A stretch of 22,481 bases of DNA from the NCBI RefSeq assembly GCF_905203285.1, contig NZ_CAJKVK010000029.1:1-22481 (forward strand), written 5' to 3'. This DNA comes from an uncultured Succinatimonas sp. Its GTDB lineage: Bacteria; Pseudomonadota; Gammaproteobacteria; Enterobacterales; Succinivibrionaceae. The notes under the pieces were generated by a model that made no database searches, was not told the origin of the DNA, and worked only from the letters and a program-made list of their open reading frames with translations. A program made the position numbers and the translations under genes. This document shows, in pieces, positions 7,832 through 16,604 of this stretch (position 1 is the stretch's first letter; every line of letters starts with the position of its first letter).

Positions 7832-9478
7832 TTACTTTTTGACTTTTTCAGCCTTTATCTGAAGACCTTTTTTCTCAAGAGATTTGTAGATGATTATCTG
7901 CTGGAAAATGGTAAAGCAGTTTGAAACCAGCCAGTATAAAGTCAAACCTGCAGGGAAAGTACAGAACATGAAAGTAAACACGAAAGGCATAGCCATCATT
8001 ACTTTACGCTGCATCGGATCAGTTATCGGTGTAGGTGACATCTTCTGAATGAAGTACATGGTTACACCATAAAGAAGCGGCGTTACAAAGTAAGGATCGT
8101 GTACTGACAAGTCAGCAATCCATCCGATAAACGGAGCGTGACGTAATTCAGTAGACTCCATCAAAGTCCAGTAAAGAGCGATGAAGATAGGCATCTGAAT
8201 AAGTAACGGGAAGCATCCGCCTAAAGGATTAACTTTTTCCGTCTTGTAAAGACGCATTGTTTCCTGACCGAGTTTTTGGCGATCGTCTTTATAACGTTCA
8301 CGCAATTCCTGCATCTTCGGAGTAAGAAGACGCATTTTGGCCATGGAAGTATATTGTGCTTTAGTCAACGGGAATAATACTGAACGAACTACCAAAGTCA
8401 GAACAATAATTGAAAAGCCCCAGTTGCCGATATAGCTGTGGATGAATTCAAGGATCTTGAATAGAGGAATTGAGATAAACCAAAGCCATCCGTAATCTAC
8501 GGTTAAATCAAGGTTCGGAGCAACCAATTCCATATTGTCCTGATTTTTAGGACCGATCCACATTTTTGAGGTGAAATCATGTTCAGAGCCGTTTTGTATA
8601 ACGGTAGGCTCGGTACGGATACCGATAATGGCATCGCGTCCTTCGTTGCTTGAGCTTGAGTAGATGACGTTTTGTACGTTGTCATCAGTGTCGCCAATCC
8701 ATGAAGCAACAAAATAATGTTGAATCATGGCAACCCAACCGCCTTTGGTCTGAACGTTAAGATTTTGTTTTTCTTTTGCCAGATCAACTAAATCATCAAA
8801 TGTTTCTTTTTCATAGCGTATGGAATCAGTTGAATACGCTGAACCGCGATAAGCTCCGGCTACCATGCCGAAGGCTCCGGTATTCTGCTGCTGGGAAACG
8901 TCAACGGTCTGTTTTAACTGACCGTAGAAAGCCATGGAAACATCTTTGCCGCTGTTGTTTATGACGTTGTAAGATACGTCAACTACATATGAATTGCGGT
9001 TTAAAGTATATGTTTTGACGTAAGTTACTCCGTCCTGCTCGAAGTTAAGATTTACGGAGAGGGTATCTTCTCCGTCAGCTAAGACATATTCATTAGCATC
9101 GGTGGTATATGTGGGACGGGCTTTTGAATCAGGACCGTCTTTGCCGGTTAAACCGCTTTGAGCCTGATAAACGAAATTAGGCTCGCTCATGAGTAAATGG
9201 AACGGATCGTCTTTGCCGAGTTCTTGCTTAACTTTGCAAAGCTTGGCATCAACGATGTCACCGCCTGTAAGATCGACGGTTAATTCAAGAGCATCGCTTT
9301 TAATTTTTATTAATTTGCCAGCACTTTCGCTTGCGGCAATGCTGTTATTGAATATTTCAGTCTGTGCTGCTTGTTCGGCAGAGACGGCAGCATGATATTT
9401 ATCGCTTTCCCATGTCCAGAACAGGAAAAGAGAAAAAATTAAAAACAAAATTAGCAGTATGTTTCTTTGTTGTTCCAT
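7832..9478 (-). CDS. yidC: Membrane protein insertase YidC
   Basis: YidC inserts and folds inner-membrane proteins, alone or with the Sec translocon. The N-terminal QRNILLILFLIFSLFLFWTWE anchor is followed by a large periplasmic P1 domain (to about residue 330) with the conserved KGGWVAMIQHYFVASWI. The catalytic membrane core follows, with WGFSIIVLTLVVRSVLFPLTKAQYTSMAKMR, containing the hydrophilic-groove arginine, then NPLGGCFPLLIQMPIFIALYW and the later TFPAGLTLYWLVSN. At 548 residues it equals E. coli YidC. An AAGGG sequence lies a few bases before the ATG. It sits between yidD and mnmE in one minus-strand operon. Confidence 0.98.
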   Translation of the reverse strand: MEQQRNILLILFLIFSLFLFWTWESDKYHAAVSAEQAAQTEIFNNSIAASESAGKLIKIKSDALELTVDLTGGDIVDAKLCKVKQELGKDDPFHLLMSEPNFVYQAQSGLTGKDGPDSKARPTYTTDANEYVLADGEDTLSVNLNFEQDGVTYVKTYTLNRNSYVVDVSYNVINNSGKDVSMAFYGQLKQTVDVSQQQNTGAFGMVAGAYRGSAYSTDSIRYEKETFDDLVDLAKEKQNLNVQTKGGWVAMIQHYFVASWIGDTDDNVQNVIYSSSSNEGRDAIIGIRTEPTVIQNGSEHDFTSKMWIGPKNQDNMELVAPNLDLTVDYGWLWFISIPLFKILEFIHSYIGNWGFSIIVLTLVVRSVLFPLTKAQYTSMAKMRLLTPKMQELRERYKDDRQKLGQETMRLYKTEKVNPLGGCFPLLIQMPIFIALYWTLMESTELRHAPFIGWIADLSVHDPYFVTPLLYGVTMYFIQKMSPTPITDPMQRKVMMAMPFVFTFMFCTFPAGLTLYWLVSNCFTIFQQIIIYKSLEKKGLQIKAEKVKK

Positions 9479-9496
9479 TTTTTAACCCTTTAGCGG

Positions 9497-9748
9497 TTAT
9501 TTTGGGTTTATATTTTTCTTAGGAACCGGATCGATGCCTCCCGGGTTTAGCGGATGGCAACGGCAAATCCGTTTGGCTCCTAAATAGGAGCCGCGAATAA
9601 GACCCCATTCTTTAATCGCTTCAAGGGTATATTGAGAACAGCTTGGATAAAAGCGGCAATGTTGTCCGAGTAACGGACTGATGAGCTTTTGATAGGTTCT
9701 TATCATTAAGATTGCGGATTGTCCAAGCGGCGAGAGACGTGGTTCCAT
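9497..9748 (-). CDS. yidD: Membrane protein insertion efficiency factor YidD
   Basis: YidD is a small membrane-associated protein that assists YidC-dependent insertion. It shows the family core RTYQKLISPLLGQHCRFYPSCSQYTLEAI, then KRICRCHPLNPGGIDPVP, including the conserved cysteines. At 83 residues it is about the E. coli length (85). The start at 9748 gives MEPRLSPLGQ, which aligns with the E. coli start. The first 43 nt overlap the 3' end of rnpA in another frame, so translation is likely coupled. Confidence 0.96.
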   Translation of the reverse strand: MEPRLSPLGQSAILMIRTYQKLISPLLGQHCRFYPSCSQYTLEAIKEWGLIRGSYLGAKRICRCHPLNPGGIDPVPKKNINPK

Positions 9749-10071
9749 AATCTTTGAAGAGTTGAACTCAGTTCGCTGTTACTGATATCCCCTATCTTTG
9801 GTCTGGCAATAAAAACCAGATCAGCTTTGGGAAGGTTGTCTTGTGAATTCCTGAAAGTTTCTCTAACGATGCGTTTTATACGATTACGCCAAACGGCACG
9901 TTTCAAAACTTTCTTTGATATTACCAGTCCGAGCCTAGGCTTGTCGAGATTGTTGTTTTTAGCAAGAACAAGCATTCCCTGAGCACTGGCGCGGACAGGG
10001 TTTTTAAATACCTGATCAAAATCTCGAGAACTTAATAATCTTAATTCTCGAGGAAAGGTATTATTAGTCAT
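9706..10071 (-). CDS. rnpA: Ribonuclease P protein component
   Basis: This is the basic protein subunit of RNase P, which trims the 5' leader of tRNA precursors. It starts with FPRELRLLSSRDFDQVFKNP, and PRLGLVISKKVLKRAVWRNRIKRIVRETFR contains the family RNR signature in its central helix. At 121 residues it matches the usual 119-120. Its ATG overlaps the end of rpmH by 8 nt (ATGACTAA) and its own end overlaps yidD by 43 nt, making a compact rpmH-rnpA-yidD-yidC-mnmE unit. Confidence 0.97.
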   Translation of the reverse strand: MTNNTFPRELRLLSSRDFDQVFKNPVRASAQGMLVLAKNNNLDKPRLGLVISKKVLKRAVWRNRIKRIVRETFRNSQDNLPKADLVFIARPKIGDISNSELSSTLQRLWNHVSRRLDNPQS

Positions 10072-10207
10072 TAACGGTTGTTAAACGCTTACGACCCTTG
10101 GCACGACGACGAGCCAGGACTTTGCGGCCGTCAGCAGTACGCATACGTACGCGGAAACCGTGGGTGCGCTTGCGTTTTAAAACGTTAGGCTGGAAAGTAC
10201 GTTTCAT
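10064..10207 (-). CDS. rpmH: 50S ribosomal protein L34
   Basis: This 47-residue, very basic protein begins MKRTFQPNVLKRKRTHGFRV, the universal L34 start, and continues RMRTADGRKVLARRRAKGRKRL. The E. coli protein has 46 residues. TTGGAG, about 9 nt before the ATG, is a good ribosome site. It is the first gene of the minus-strand operon and is divergent from dnaA, the usual arrangement in gammaproteobacteria. The stop TAA lies inside the start region of rnpA (8-nt overlap). Confidence 0.98.
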   Translation of the reverse strand: MKRTFQPNVLKRKRTHGFRVRMRTADGRKVLARRRAKGRKRLTTVND

Positions 10208-10382
10208 TTAAAAATACTCCAAGAGACGGTGTTAACGTCTTTTTATATTTAAGTTGATGCGATCAATACTTCAGATCGCTTTTGAACACGACATTTTACT
10301 CTTATATTAGAGTTTAGGTCAACACCCAAACTATGATATGATCCTATAACTGTATTTAACATTCTTCTACGGTTATAAATTC
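10208..10382. promoter_or_regulatory. rpmH-dnaA divergent intergenic region
   Basis: This 175-nt region must hold both divergent promoters. For dnaA, TATGAT at 10332-10337 and again at 10337-10342 and TATAAC at 10345-10350 could be -10 elements, but none has a good -35. No TTATCCACA-type DnaA box, and hence no evident DnaA autoregulation site or origin, is visible. The dnaA start is not preceded by a clear Shine-Dalgarno sequence. Confidence 0.5.
10293..10322 (-). promoter_or_regulatory. Probable sigma-70 promoter for rpmH-rnpA-yidD-yidC-mnmE
   Basis: On the minus strand TTGACC (-35, at 10322-10317) is followed after 18 bp by TAAAAT (-10, at 10298-10293), each a five-of-six match. Transcription would start near 10286 and give a leader of about 80 nt. 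That leader has two small inverted repeats: GCGATC at 10259-10264 with 10274-10279, and AGACG with CGTCT near 10223-10240. It is a visual match only. Confidence 0.55.
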
Positions 10383-11855
10383 ATGAATTATATGCAAGTT
10401 TGGCTGGACTCTGTCGCTGCTGTCGTCAGGTCTATGGATAACGAAAAAGATAAAGCCATCGTGCAGCTGTTTGCCACTCAGGTGCAAATGGATGTCCAAG
10501 ACGATAAAATCCGATTTTTATGCAATTCCCCAGTGGTTTACAGCTTATTTTTAAAATTCAGTACGACTTTTTATGATGCAGCAAAATCTTTGCTCGGAAG
10601 AGAAGATTTAGGTTTGTCCGTAGAAGTCGGAGCCTCTGTTTCTCCTGCGGTCCAGCAGCCGGCTTCCCAGAATGCAGCATTTCATAACGAGAGTTTTTCA
10701 GCTCAAAATTCAGTCAGCGACTTTAAATTAAATCGTGAAACGGCCGTTCCTCATGTTCAGGCTCAAAGCTCACACGGTACAAAGCCTTTTCATAATAAGA
10801 ACACGCGCAGCGGTAACATCAATCCGAATAAAACTTTTGAAAATTACGTTACCGATCCTGAAAATAAGCTGTTGTATGCGACCGCCGTTGCTGTAGCGGC
10901 AAATCCTGGAACTTCAAATTACAATCCTTTTTATATTTACGGAGCTTCAGGTCTTGGCAAAACGCATTTGCTTTTTGCTATTGCCAACCGCATCCGTGAA
11001 ACCCATCCTGAGGTTTCTCTTATATATACTCGCGCCGAAGAATTCATTCGTCATTATGTTGAATCAATGGCACGCATTAAAAAGAATCCTTATGACGATG
11101 AAAGAATGCATTTTCAGGATTTATACACATCTTATGATGTTTTTATCGTGGATGACATTCAAAACTTCATTAAGGCGGATAAAACCCGTGATACTTTCTT
11201 TGATATCATTGCTGACTTTATCGATCAGCCTAATCGTCAGCTGATTTTGGCGTCAGACGTTCCGCCAGGTAATCTTAAAAATTTCAATCCGCGTCTTACT
11301 TCCCGTTTCGGTTCAGGAGTGTGCTGTGAGGTTGTTCCGCCAAGTCCTGAAACCAGAGCGGCAATTACACTTAAAAAGTGTAAAGAACTCAATGTGGATC
11401 TTCCGGATGACATTATTCAATATATTGCTCTTCATATCCGTTCTAATGTCAGAGAAATTGAAGGAGCGATAAAGACGCTTAATACGCATAAACAGGCTTT
11501 CGGAACCATTACAAGTGATGATGCGGTCAAGATTTTAGGAAACCTTGTTAATGCATCCAATCAGATTTGTACGATTGATATGATTAAGGAGAGAGTTTCC
11601 AAAGAATTCGGTGTTCCTGTTCAATCAATGGAATCTGCTGAGAAAAAGAAAATGGTGTCAATTGCCAGAGCTACAGCTATGTGCTTAGGGCGTGACTTAA
11701 TTCCTGCTTTGTCTTTATCTGATATTGGCAGAAATTTTAATAAAGATCATTCTTCCGTTCATGAGGCTATTAAGCGTACCAGAACGCGTATAGAAGAAGA
11801 TCCTGAATACGCATCACGTTACCGCCATTTGTTATTGTCATTAAAGAAAGAATAA
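10383..11855 (+). CDS. dnaA: Chromosomal replication initiator DnaA
   Basis: DnaA binds the origin and melts it with ATP. Domain I (about 1-80) is divergent; domain II (about 85-150) is low-complexity. The AAA+ domain has Walker A GASGLGKTH (187-195), Walker B VFIVDDIQ (253-260) and the RLTSRFG arginine-finger region. About seven extra residues (around KKNPYDD, 233-239) precede Walker B compared with E. coli. Domain IV (about 396-490) keeps the helix-turn-helix, but the usual RPRQ and RDHTTV motifs read IARA (427-430) and KDHSSV (454-459). The start is the ATG at 10383; a second ATG 9 nt later (MQVWLDSV) is possible and matches other DnaA starts about equally. It heads the dnaA-dnaN-recF-gyrB operon. 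Confidence 0.97.
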   Translation: MNYMQVWLDSVAAVVRSMDNEKDKAIVQLFATQVQMDVQDDKIRFLCNSPVVYSLFLKFSTTFYDAAKSLLGREDLGLSVEVGASVSPAVQQPASQNAAFHNESFSAQNSVSDFKLNRETAVPHVQAQSSHGTKPFHNKNTRSGNINPNKTFENYVTDPENKLLYATAVAVAANPGTSNYNPFYIYGASGLGKTHLLFAIANRIRETHPEVSLIYTRAEEFIRHYVESMARIKKNPYDDERMHFQDLYTSYDVFIVDDIQNFIKADKTRDTFFDIIADFIDQPNRQLILASDVPPGNLKNFNPRLTSRFGSGVCCEVVPPSPETRAAITLKKCKELNVDLPDDIIQYIALHIRSNVREIEGAIKTLNTHKQAFGTITSDDAVKILGNLVNASNQICTIDMIKERVSKEFGVPVQSMESAEKKKMVSIARATAMCLGRDLIPALSLSDIGRNFNKDHSSVHEAIKRTRTRIEEDPEYASRYRHLLLSLKKE

Positions 11856-11883
11856 ACAAACTTAAGAAGTCAGGATTATATTT

Positions 11884-13014
11884 ATGAAATTTACATTACC
11901 TTTAGTTTCTTTTATTAAACATTTATCTCAAGTTTCCGGAGTAGCCGGTGCACCTGGCGGAAAGGACGATATTACTCAGAATGTTTTAATCAGTATTAAA
12001 AATAACGAACTTACATTTAAATGTACTGTTTACAGCATTGAGATGTCTGTAGTCATTCCGGGAGTTGCTGATGTTGAATCTGAAGGTGCTACTACCGTAA
12101 ATGCGGCAAAGTTAAGAGATTCATGTAAAAATCTTGATCAATCAGCCTTGGTGACCTTTGATTATGATGAGAGCAATGAGATTTTGCTGGTAAGTTCCGG
12201 CACTGCGCAATTCCAAATTCGTACTCGCAATGTGCTTGAGTTTCCTACTTTTGAACATGAGGATGTTGAGCAGAGAATTGTTTTAAAGCAAAACCAATTA
12301 AAAGCTATTATCGATAAGTCTATTTTCTGCATTTCAAATGAGGATTTTCGTGAGTATTTAAAAGGCATGCGTTTTGAAGTAGACGGAGAAAACGTGTCGG
12401 TATTCACCTCAGACGGACATCGTATGGCTGTTATCGAGACTACTTTGGATGCACCTATTTCTCAGCCTTTGGGTTCTAATCTTACCCGTCGTTGTGCCGC
12501 AGAGCTTACCAAGATTTTAAAGGACAGTGATGAGCCGGTTGAACTTGCTTTTACCAAAAACTCAGTGTCCACTTCCTGTAACGGATATACTTTGACCTCA
12601 AAGCTTTTGATTTGCGGTTATCCTAATGTTCGTGCCGTTATTCCCAAGAGTATTGATGTTTCGGTTGAAGTTCCGAGAGCAGAGCTTAAAAATGCTATTT
12701 CACGCGTTAACGTTTTGTCTTCTAAACGAGTTAATGCCGTTAATTTAGTATTTGCCGATGACAGACTGAATTTAAAGACTGAAAATTCAGAACATGAAGT
12801 TGCAACAGAGTCTTTAAATATAAGCTACAACTTAAATCCTATCGATATGTCTTTAAACGCAGGTTATGTTACGGAAGTTTTAAATGCCATTTCTACGGAT
12901 AACGTGCGTTTTTGTTTTGCAAATCCGATAGTCAGTACCTTAATCGAACCGTGTTCAAATGATTATGAGTACGGAGTGCGTACACGTTATATTATTTCCC
13001 GCGTCGTAGTTTGA
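11884..13014 (+). CDS. dnaN: DNA polymerase III beta subunit (sliding clamp)
   Basis: DnaN forms the ring-shaped dimer that tethers DNA polymerase III to the template. The protein has the three-fold clamp repeat and starts MKFTLPLVSFIKHLSQVSGV. It contains VFTSDGHRMAVIET, equivalent to the E. coli T-DGHR-A element, and RAELKNAISRVNVLS in the third domain. At 376 residues it is slightly longer than E. coli DnaN (366). The C-terminal end differs from the usual MPMRL-type end; it is RTRYIISRVVV. It lies 28 nt after dnaA, and a small hairpin separates it from recF. Confidence 0.97.
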   Translation: MKFTLPLVSFIKHLSQVSGVAGAPGGKDDITQNVLISIKNNELTFKCTVYSIEMSVVIPGVADVESEGATTVNAAKLRDSCKNLDQSALVTFDYDESNEILLVSSGTAQFQIRTRNVLEFPTFEHEDVEQRIVLKQNQLKAIIDKSIFCISNEDFREYLKGMRFEVDGENVSVFTSDGHRMAVIETTLDAPISQPLGSNLTRRCAAELTKILKDSDEPVELAFTKNSVSTSCNGYTLTSKLLICGYPNVRAVIPKSIDVSVEVPRAELKNAISRVNVLSSKRVNAVNLVFADDRLNLKTENSEHEVATESLNISYNLNPIDMSLNAGYVTEVLNAISTDNVRFCFANPIVSTLIEPCSNDYEYGVRTRYIISRVVV

Positions 13015-13020
13015 TTTAAC

Positions 13021-13041
13021 TTAGCGCTTTTACGGCGCTAA
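13021..13041 (+). repeat. Small hairpin between dnaN and recF
   Basis: TTAGCGC and its exact complement GCGCTAA enclose a 7-nt loop and end 6 nt before the recF ATG. No T-run follows, so it is unlikely to be a full terminator. It takes the place where a recF ribosome site would be expected and could limit recF translation or protect the upstream mRNA end. Confidence 0.45.
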
Positions 13042-13047
13042 TTAAAT

Positions 13048-14127
13048 ATGTTTTTATCAAGACTTGTTATAAGCGATTTTCGCAACCTGGAGTTGTTGGA
13101 TTTTCATCCCGCTCCAGGTTTTAACGTTATATATGGCCCTAATGGCAGCGGTAAGTCATCCGTTCTTGAAGCTATTTCATATCTTGCTTTAGGACGTTCT
13201 TTTCGTGGATATAACTATCAATATTTAATAAAAACCGGTAAAAAATCGTTTTCCGTTTTTGCTTCAGTTAATGAAAATTTAGAAAGTGTTACCGATAACA
13301 TAGGAATCGCAAAAGGAAGGGGTGAAGATCTGCAAATTAAAATCAATGGCTCTAAAGTGCAAAGGCTTATTGATTTGGTGGATAAAATTTGTGTTCAGAT
13401 AATTCATCCTCAGGGAATTGAATTAGTGACCCAAGGTCCTGAATTAAGACGTAATTTTATAGATTGGGGAGTTTATTACTCAGAGCCGGCATTTAAAGAT
13501 CTGTGGTTTAACTACAAAAGAGTACTAAAACAGCGCAATATGTTGTTAAAAAGTAAAGCTTCAGATCTAGAGGTAAGCGTTTGGGACGATCTTTTGTCGT
13601 CTTTATCAGAAAAAATCGATGAATTACGTCGAACTTATCTTGAAAAATTAAAGGATTTTTTAAGTGTTCAATGCGAACAATTTTTACCTAAATTTTCTTT
13701 AAAATTTGAGCTGCACTCAGGTTGGAATAAAGACTTTAAACTCAGGGATTTGCTGGCGCAAAACCTTGAAAAAGACAGGGTTTTAGGCTATACTTTTTAC
13801 GGTTGTCATAGGGCTGATTTGAAGATTAAATCCGACTCAATTTCAGCAGGTGCAACCCTGTCGCGAGGTCAATTAAAATTATTGGTTTGCGCAATGAGAC
13901 TTGCACAAGGTCTCTTATTGAAACAGGAAACCGGCAGAAGTTGTATCTATCTTATTGATGATCTTAATTCCGAATTAGATAGCAATTCTCAAAAGATTCT
14001 GCTTGAGAATCTCAAGCAGTGTTCCTGTCAGGTTTTTATCACTAATATTTCGCGTGAAATGATGCTTAGTAACGATGTGGATATATGCTACGTCGGACTT
14101 AATAACGGATTTTTAGAAGACTCTTAA
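13048..14127 (+). CDS. recF: DNA repair and recombination protein RecF
   Basis: RecF is an SMC-like ATPase that, with RecO and RecR, loads RecA at gapped DNA. Walker A is GPNGSGKSS (30-38), near the start as usual. The ABC signature is LSRGQLKLLVCAMRLAQG, and Walker B is YLIDDLNSELD, with an acidic D-loop. At 359 residues it is close to E. coli RecF (357). It sits between dnaN and gyrB in the standard order. No Shine-Dalgarno sequence is visible; the only structure before the ATG is a 7-bp hairpin, consistent with low expression. Confidence 0.97.
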   Translation: MFLSRLVISDFRNLELLDFHPAPGFNVIYGPNGSGKSSVLEAISYLALGRSFRGYNYQYLIKTGKKSFSVFASVNENLESVTDNIGIAKGRGEDLQIKINGSKVQRLIDLVDKICVQIIHPQGIELVTQGPELRRNFIDWGVYYSEPAFKDLWFNYKRVLKQRNMLLKSKASDLEVSVWDDLLSSLSEKIDELRRTYLEKLKDFLSVQCEQFLPKFSLKFELHSGWNKDFKLRDLLAQNLEKDRVLGYTFYGCHRADLKIKSDSISAGATLSRGQLKLLVCAMRLAQGLLLKQETGRSCIYLIDDLNSELDSNSQKILLENLKQCSCQVFITNISREMMLSNDVDICYVGLNNGFLEDS

Positions 14128-14137
14128 AGAGGTAAAA

Positions 14138-16561
14138 ATGTCTGCAGAAAACAATTACGGAGCTTCAGGTATTAAGGTATTGCACGGACTTGAAGCAGTT
14201 CGTAAGCGCCCTGGTATGTATATCGGTGATACTGATGACGGATCAGGTTTGCATCACATGGTTTTTGAAGCAGTTGATAACTCGATTGACGAAGCTTTAG
14301 CAGGTTTTTGTACTGATATTGAAGTAACCATTTGTGCAGACGGATCTGTAAAAGTTAAAGATAACGGACGCGGAATTCCTGTAGATGAGCATCCTGAAGA
14401 ACATCGTTCGGCAGCTGAAGTCGTTATGACCGTTTTGCATGCCGGCGGTAAATTCGATTCAAATTCCTATAAAGTTTCAGGCGGTTTGCACGGTGTCGGT
14501 ATTTCTGTAGTAAATGCCTTGTCAGACAAGTTGGTTTTGACTATTTGGCGTCAGGGACACATTTGGCAGCAGACTTATTTAAACGGAGGCAATCCTGAAG
14601 CTCCGTTAAAGCAAATCGGCGATTCTGACGCAACCGGCACAGAAGTCCGTTTCTGGCCTTCGCCTTCGATTTTTTCTAATACCACATTTGATTACAATAC
14701 TCTTGCCAAGCGTTTAAGAGAATTGTCTTTCTTAAACTCCGGCATCAAGATTATCTTGACTGATGAGCGCGAAGAAGGAAAAACTCATACTTTCCATCAT
14801 AACGGAGGTATTGAAGAGTTCGTTCGTTACTTAAATCGCGGAAAGAACCCTTTAAACAATAAGATTTTCCATTGCACCAAGATGTGCGAAGACCATATCA
14901 TGGTTGAAGTAGCTATGCAGTGGACTGATGCTTATAATGAGAGCGTTTTCTGTTTTACCAATAATGTTCCGCAAAAAGACGGTGGTACCCACTTATCTGG
15001 ATTTAAGAGTGCCGTAACCAGAATTTTCAATAATTTCCTTGAATCTCACGGCTATTCTAAGAAACATAAGGTTTCAACTTCAGGTGATGATGCCCGTGAA
15101 GGTTTGACTGCCGTTATTTCGGTTAAAATGCCGGATCCTAAGTTTTCTTCACAGACTAAAGATAAACTCGTTTCTTCTGAAGCCGGAAACGCTGTAAGCG
15201 GATGTGTCTCTGAAAAATTAAAGGAATTTTTGGAAGAAAATCCTGCCGATGCCGATAACATCTGCATGAAAATTATCGAGAGTGCCCGTGTGCGTGAAGC
15301 TATGCGTAAAGCTCGTGACCTGTCACGTAAAAACGGTAAACTCGATATTAATTCATTGCCTGATAAATTGGCAGCCTGCCGTGAAAAAGATCCTGCTTTG
15401 TGTGAGCTTTTCCTCGTTGAGGGTGATTCTGCAGGCGGTTCGGCAAAAGGCGGACGTGATTCCAAGTTCCAGGCTATTTTACCTTTACGCGGTAAAATTC
15501 TTAATGTTGAAAAAGCTCGTTTTGACCGCATGATTCAGTCTCAACAAGTCGGTACTTTGATTACCGCCTTAGGCTGCGGTGTAGGCAAGGATGAGTACGA
15601 TCCTGATAAGTTCCGTTATCATAATGTCATCATCATGACTGATGCTGATGTTGACGGTGCTCATATCCGTATTTTGCTTTTAACCTTCTTCTATCGTCAG
15701 ATGCCTGAAATCATTGAGCGCGGATATGTGTATATCGCACAGCCTCCTCTTTACCGTTATCAAAAGGGTAAGCAGGTTGTCTATGTTCAAAGCGATAAAG
15801 AAGCCTTGCAGTATCGCACTACCTTAGCTTTGGACAATGCGGCTATTTATGTTAATAAAGATGCTGCGCCTATAACCGGATTACCGCTTGAGTCTTTGTT
15901 TAATGATTACAACAAGGTAATGACTTCATTACCGAAGATGTCGCTTAAGCTTCATAAGGATATTCTTATTAATTTAATGTATTATCCTTTATTCACTGCA
16001 GATATGTTTAAAGATGAAGCAAAAGCTAAAGAGTGGACTGAAGGTTTTGTAAAGCAATTGCCTTCACAACCTACGGAAGGCGTTTTCTATCGTGCCGAAG
16101 TTAAATATGATGCCGTTGAGTCTGTTTACTATCCTTCAATTGTTCATCATATTCACGGTATTGATTATCGATATGATTTAAACCGTAACTTCTTTGATTC
16201 TTCAGACTATCAATTGCTTAAGTCATTAAACGCAAAGGTATTGGATCTAATTGAAGAAGACGGTTATGTAGTGTCAGGATCCAAGCAGATCCCGGTGAAG
16301 AATTTCCATGAAGCTTATGAAGTTTTAATGAAGGAAGGTTTTGCCGGTGTTAAGATCCAGCGCTACAAGGGATTGGGTGAAATGAGTGCTGAGCAATTAT
16401 CTGATACTACCATGAATCCCGATACTCGTACTCTGCTTAAAGTAAGTATTGAAGACGCTATTGAGGCTGATCGCTTATTAACCGAGCTTATGGGTGAAGA
16501 GGTTGAGTCTCGTCGTGTGTTCATTTCTGAAAACGCTGATAAAGCAACTTTGGATATTTAA
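14138..16561 (+). CDS. gyrB: DNA gyrase subunit B
   Basis: GyrB is the ATPase subunit of DNA gyrase, which introduces negative supercoils. The GHKL ATPase domain shows EAVRKRPGMYIGD, EAVDNSIDEALAG, DNGRGIPV and VSGGLHGVGISVVNALS. The TOPRIM domain shows LFLVEGDSAGGSAKGGRD and MTDADVDGAHI, the Mg-binding acidic residues. The C-terminal tail has QRYKGLGEMSAEQL, for GyrA and DNA binding. At 807 residues it is the long gammaproteobacterial form (E. coli 804). GAGGT lies about 6 nt before the ATG and recF ends 10 nt upstream. It is the last gene of the dnaA operon, followed by a strong hairpin. Confidence 0.99.
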   Translation: MSAENNYGASGIKVLHGLEAVRKRPGMYIGDTDDGSGLHHMVFEAVDNSIDEALAGFCTDIEVTICADGSVKVKDNGRGIPVDEHPEEHRSAAEVVMTVLHAGGKFDSNSYKVSGGLHGVGISVVNALSDKLVLTIWRQGHIWQQTYLNGGNPEAPLKQIGDSDATGTEVRFWPSPSIFSNTTFDYNTLAKRLRELSFLNSGIKIILTDEREEGKTHTFHHNGGIEEFVRYLNRGKNPLNNKIFHCTKMCEDHIMVEVAMQWTDAYNESVFCFTNNVPQKDGGTHLSGFKSAVTRIFNNFLESHGYSKKHKVSTSGDDAREGLTAVISVKMPDPKFSSQTKDKLVSSEAGNAVSGCVSEKLKEFLEENPADADNICMKIIESARVREAMRKARDLSRKNGKLDINSLPDKLAACREKDPALCELFLVEGDSAGGSAKGGRDSKFQAILPLRGKILNVEKARFDRMIQSQQVGTLITALGCGVGKDEYDPDKFRYHNVIIMTDADVDGAHIRILLLTFFYRQMPEIIERGYVYIAQPPLYRYQKGKQVVYVQSDKEALQYRTTLALDNAAIYVNKDAAPITGLPLESLFNDYNKVMTSLPKMSLKLHKDILINLMYYPLFTADMFKDEAKAKEWTEGFVKQLPSQPTEGVFYRAEVKYDAVESVYYPSIVHHIHGIDYRYDLNRNFFDSSDYQLLKSLNAKVLDLIEEDGYVVSGSKQIPVKNFHEAYEVLMKEGFAGVKIQRYKGLGEMSAEQLSDTTMNPDTRTLLKVSIEDAIEADRLLTELMGEEVESRRVFISENADKATLDI

Positions 16562-16571
16562 TTGTCAATCT

Positions 16572-16595
16572 GCAGCTCAGCGTATGCTGAGCTGC
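16572..16595. terminator. Hairpin between convergent gyrB and the propeller gene
   Basis: A perfect 10-bp stem (GCAGCTCAGC with its complement) and a 4-nt loop start 11 nt after the gyrB stop and end 9 nt before the stop of the opposite gene. No T-run is present on either strand, so the stem alone would act as a shared bidirectional 3' end. Termination is inferred from position. Confidence 0.6.
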
Positions 16596-16604
16596 TCATT
16601 ATCA

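Noticed and set aside
13377..13385. GGTGGATAA, reverse near-match to a DnaA box
   Set aside because: It is inside recF coding sequence with no neighbouring copies, so it does not indicate an origin.
15052..15531. Open frame of 159 codons opposite gyrB
   Set aside because: It is antisense to the conserved TOPRIM-coding part of gyrB and has no features of its own.
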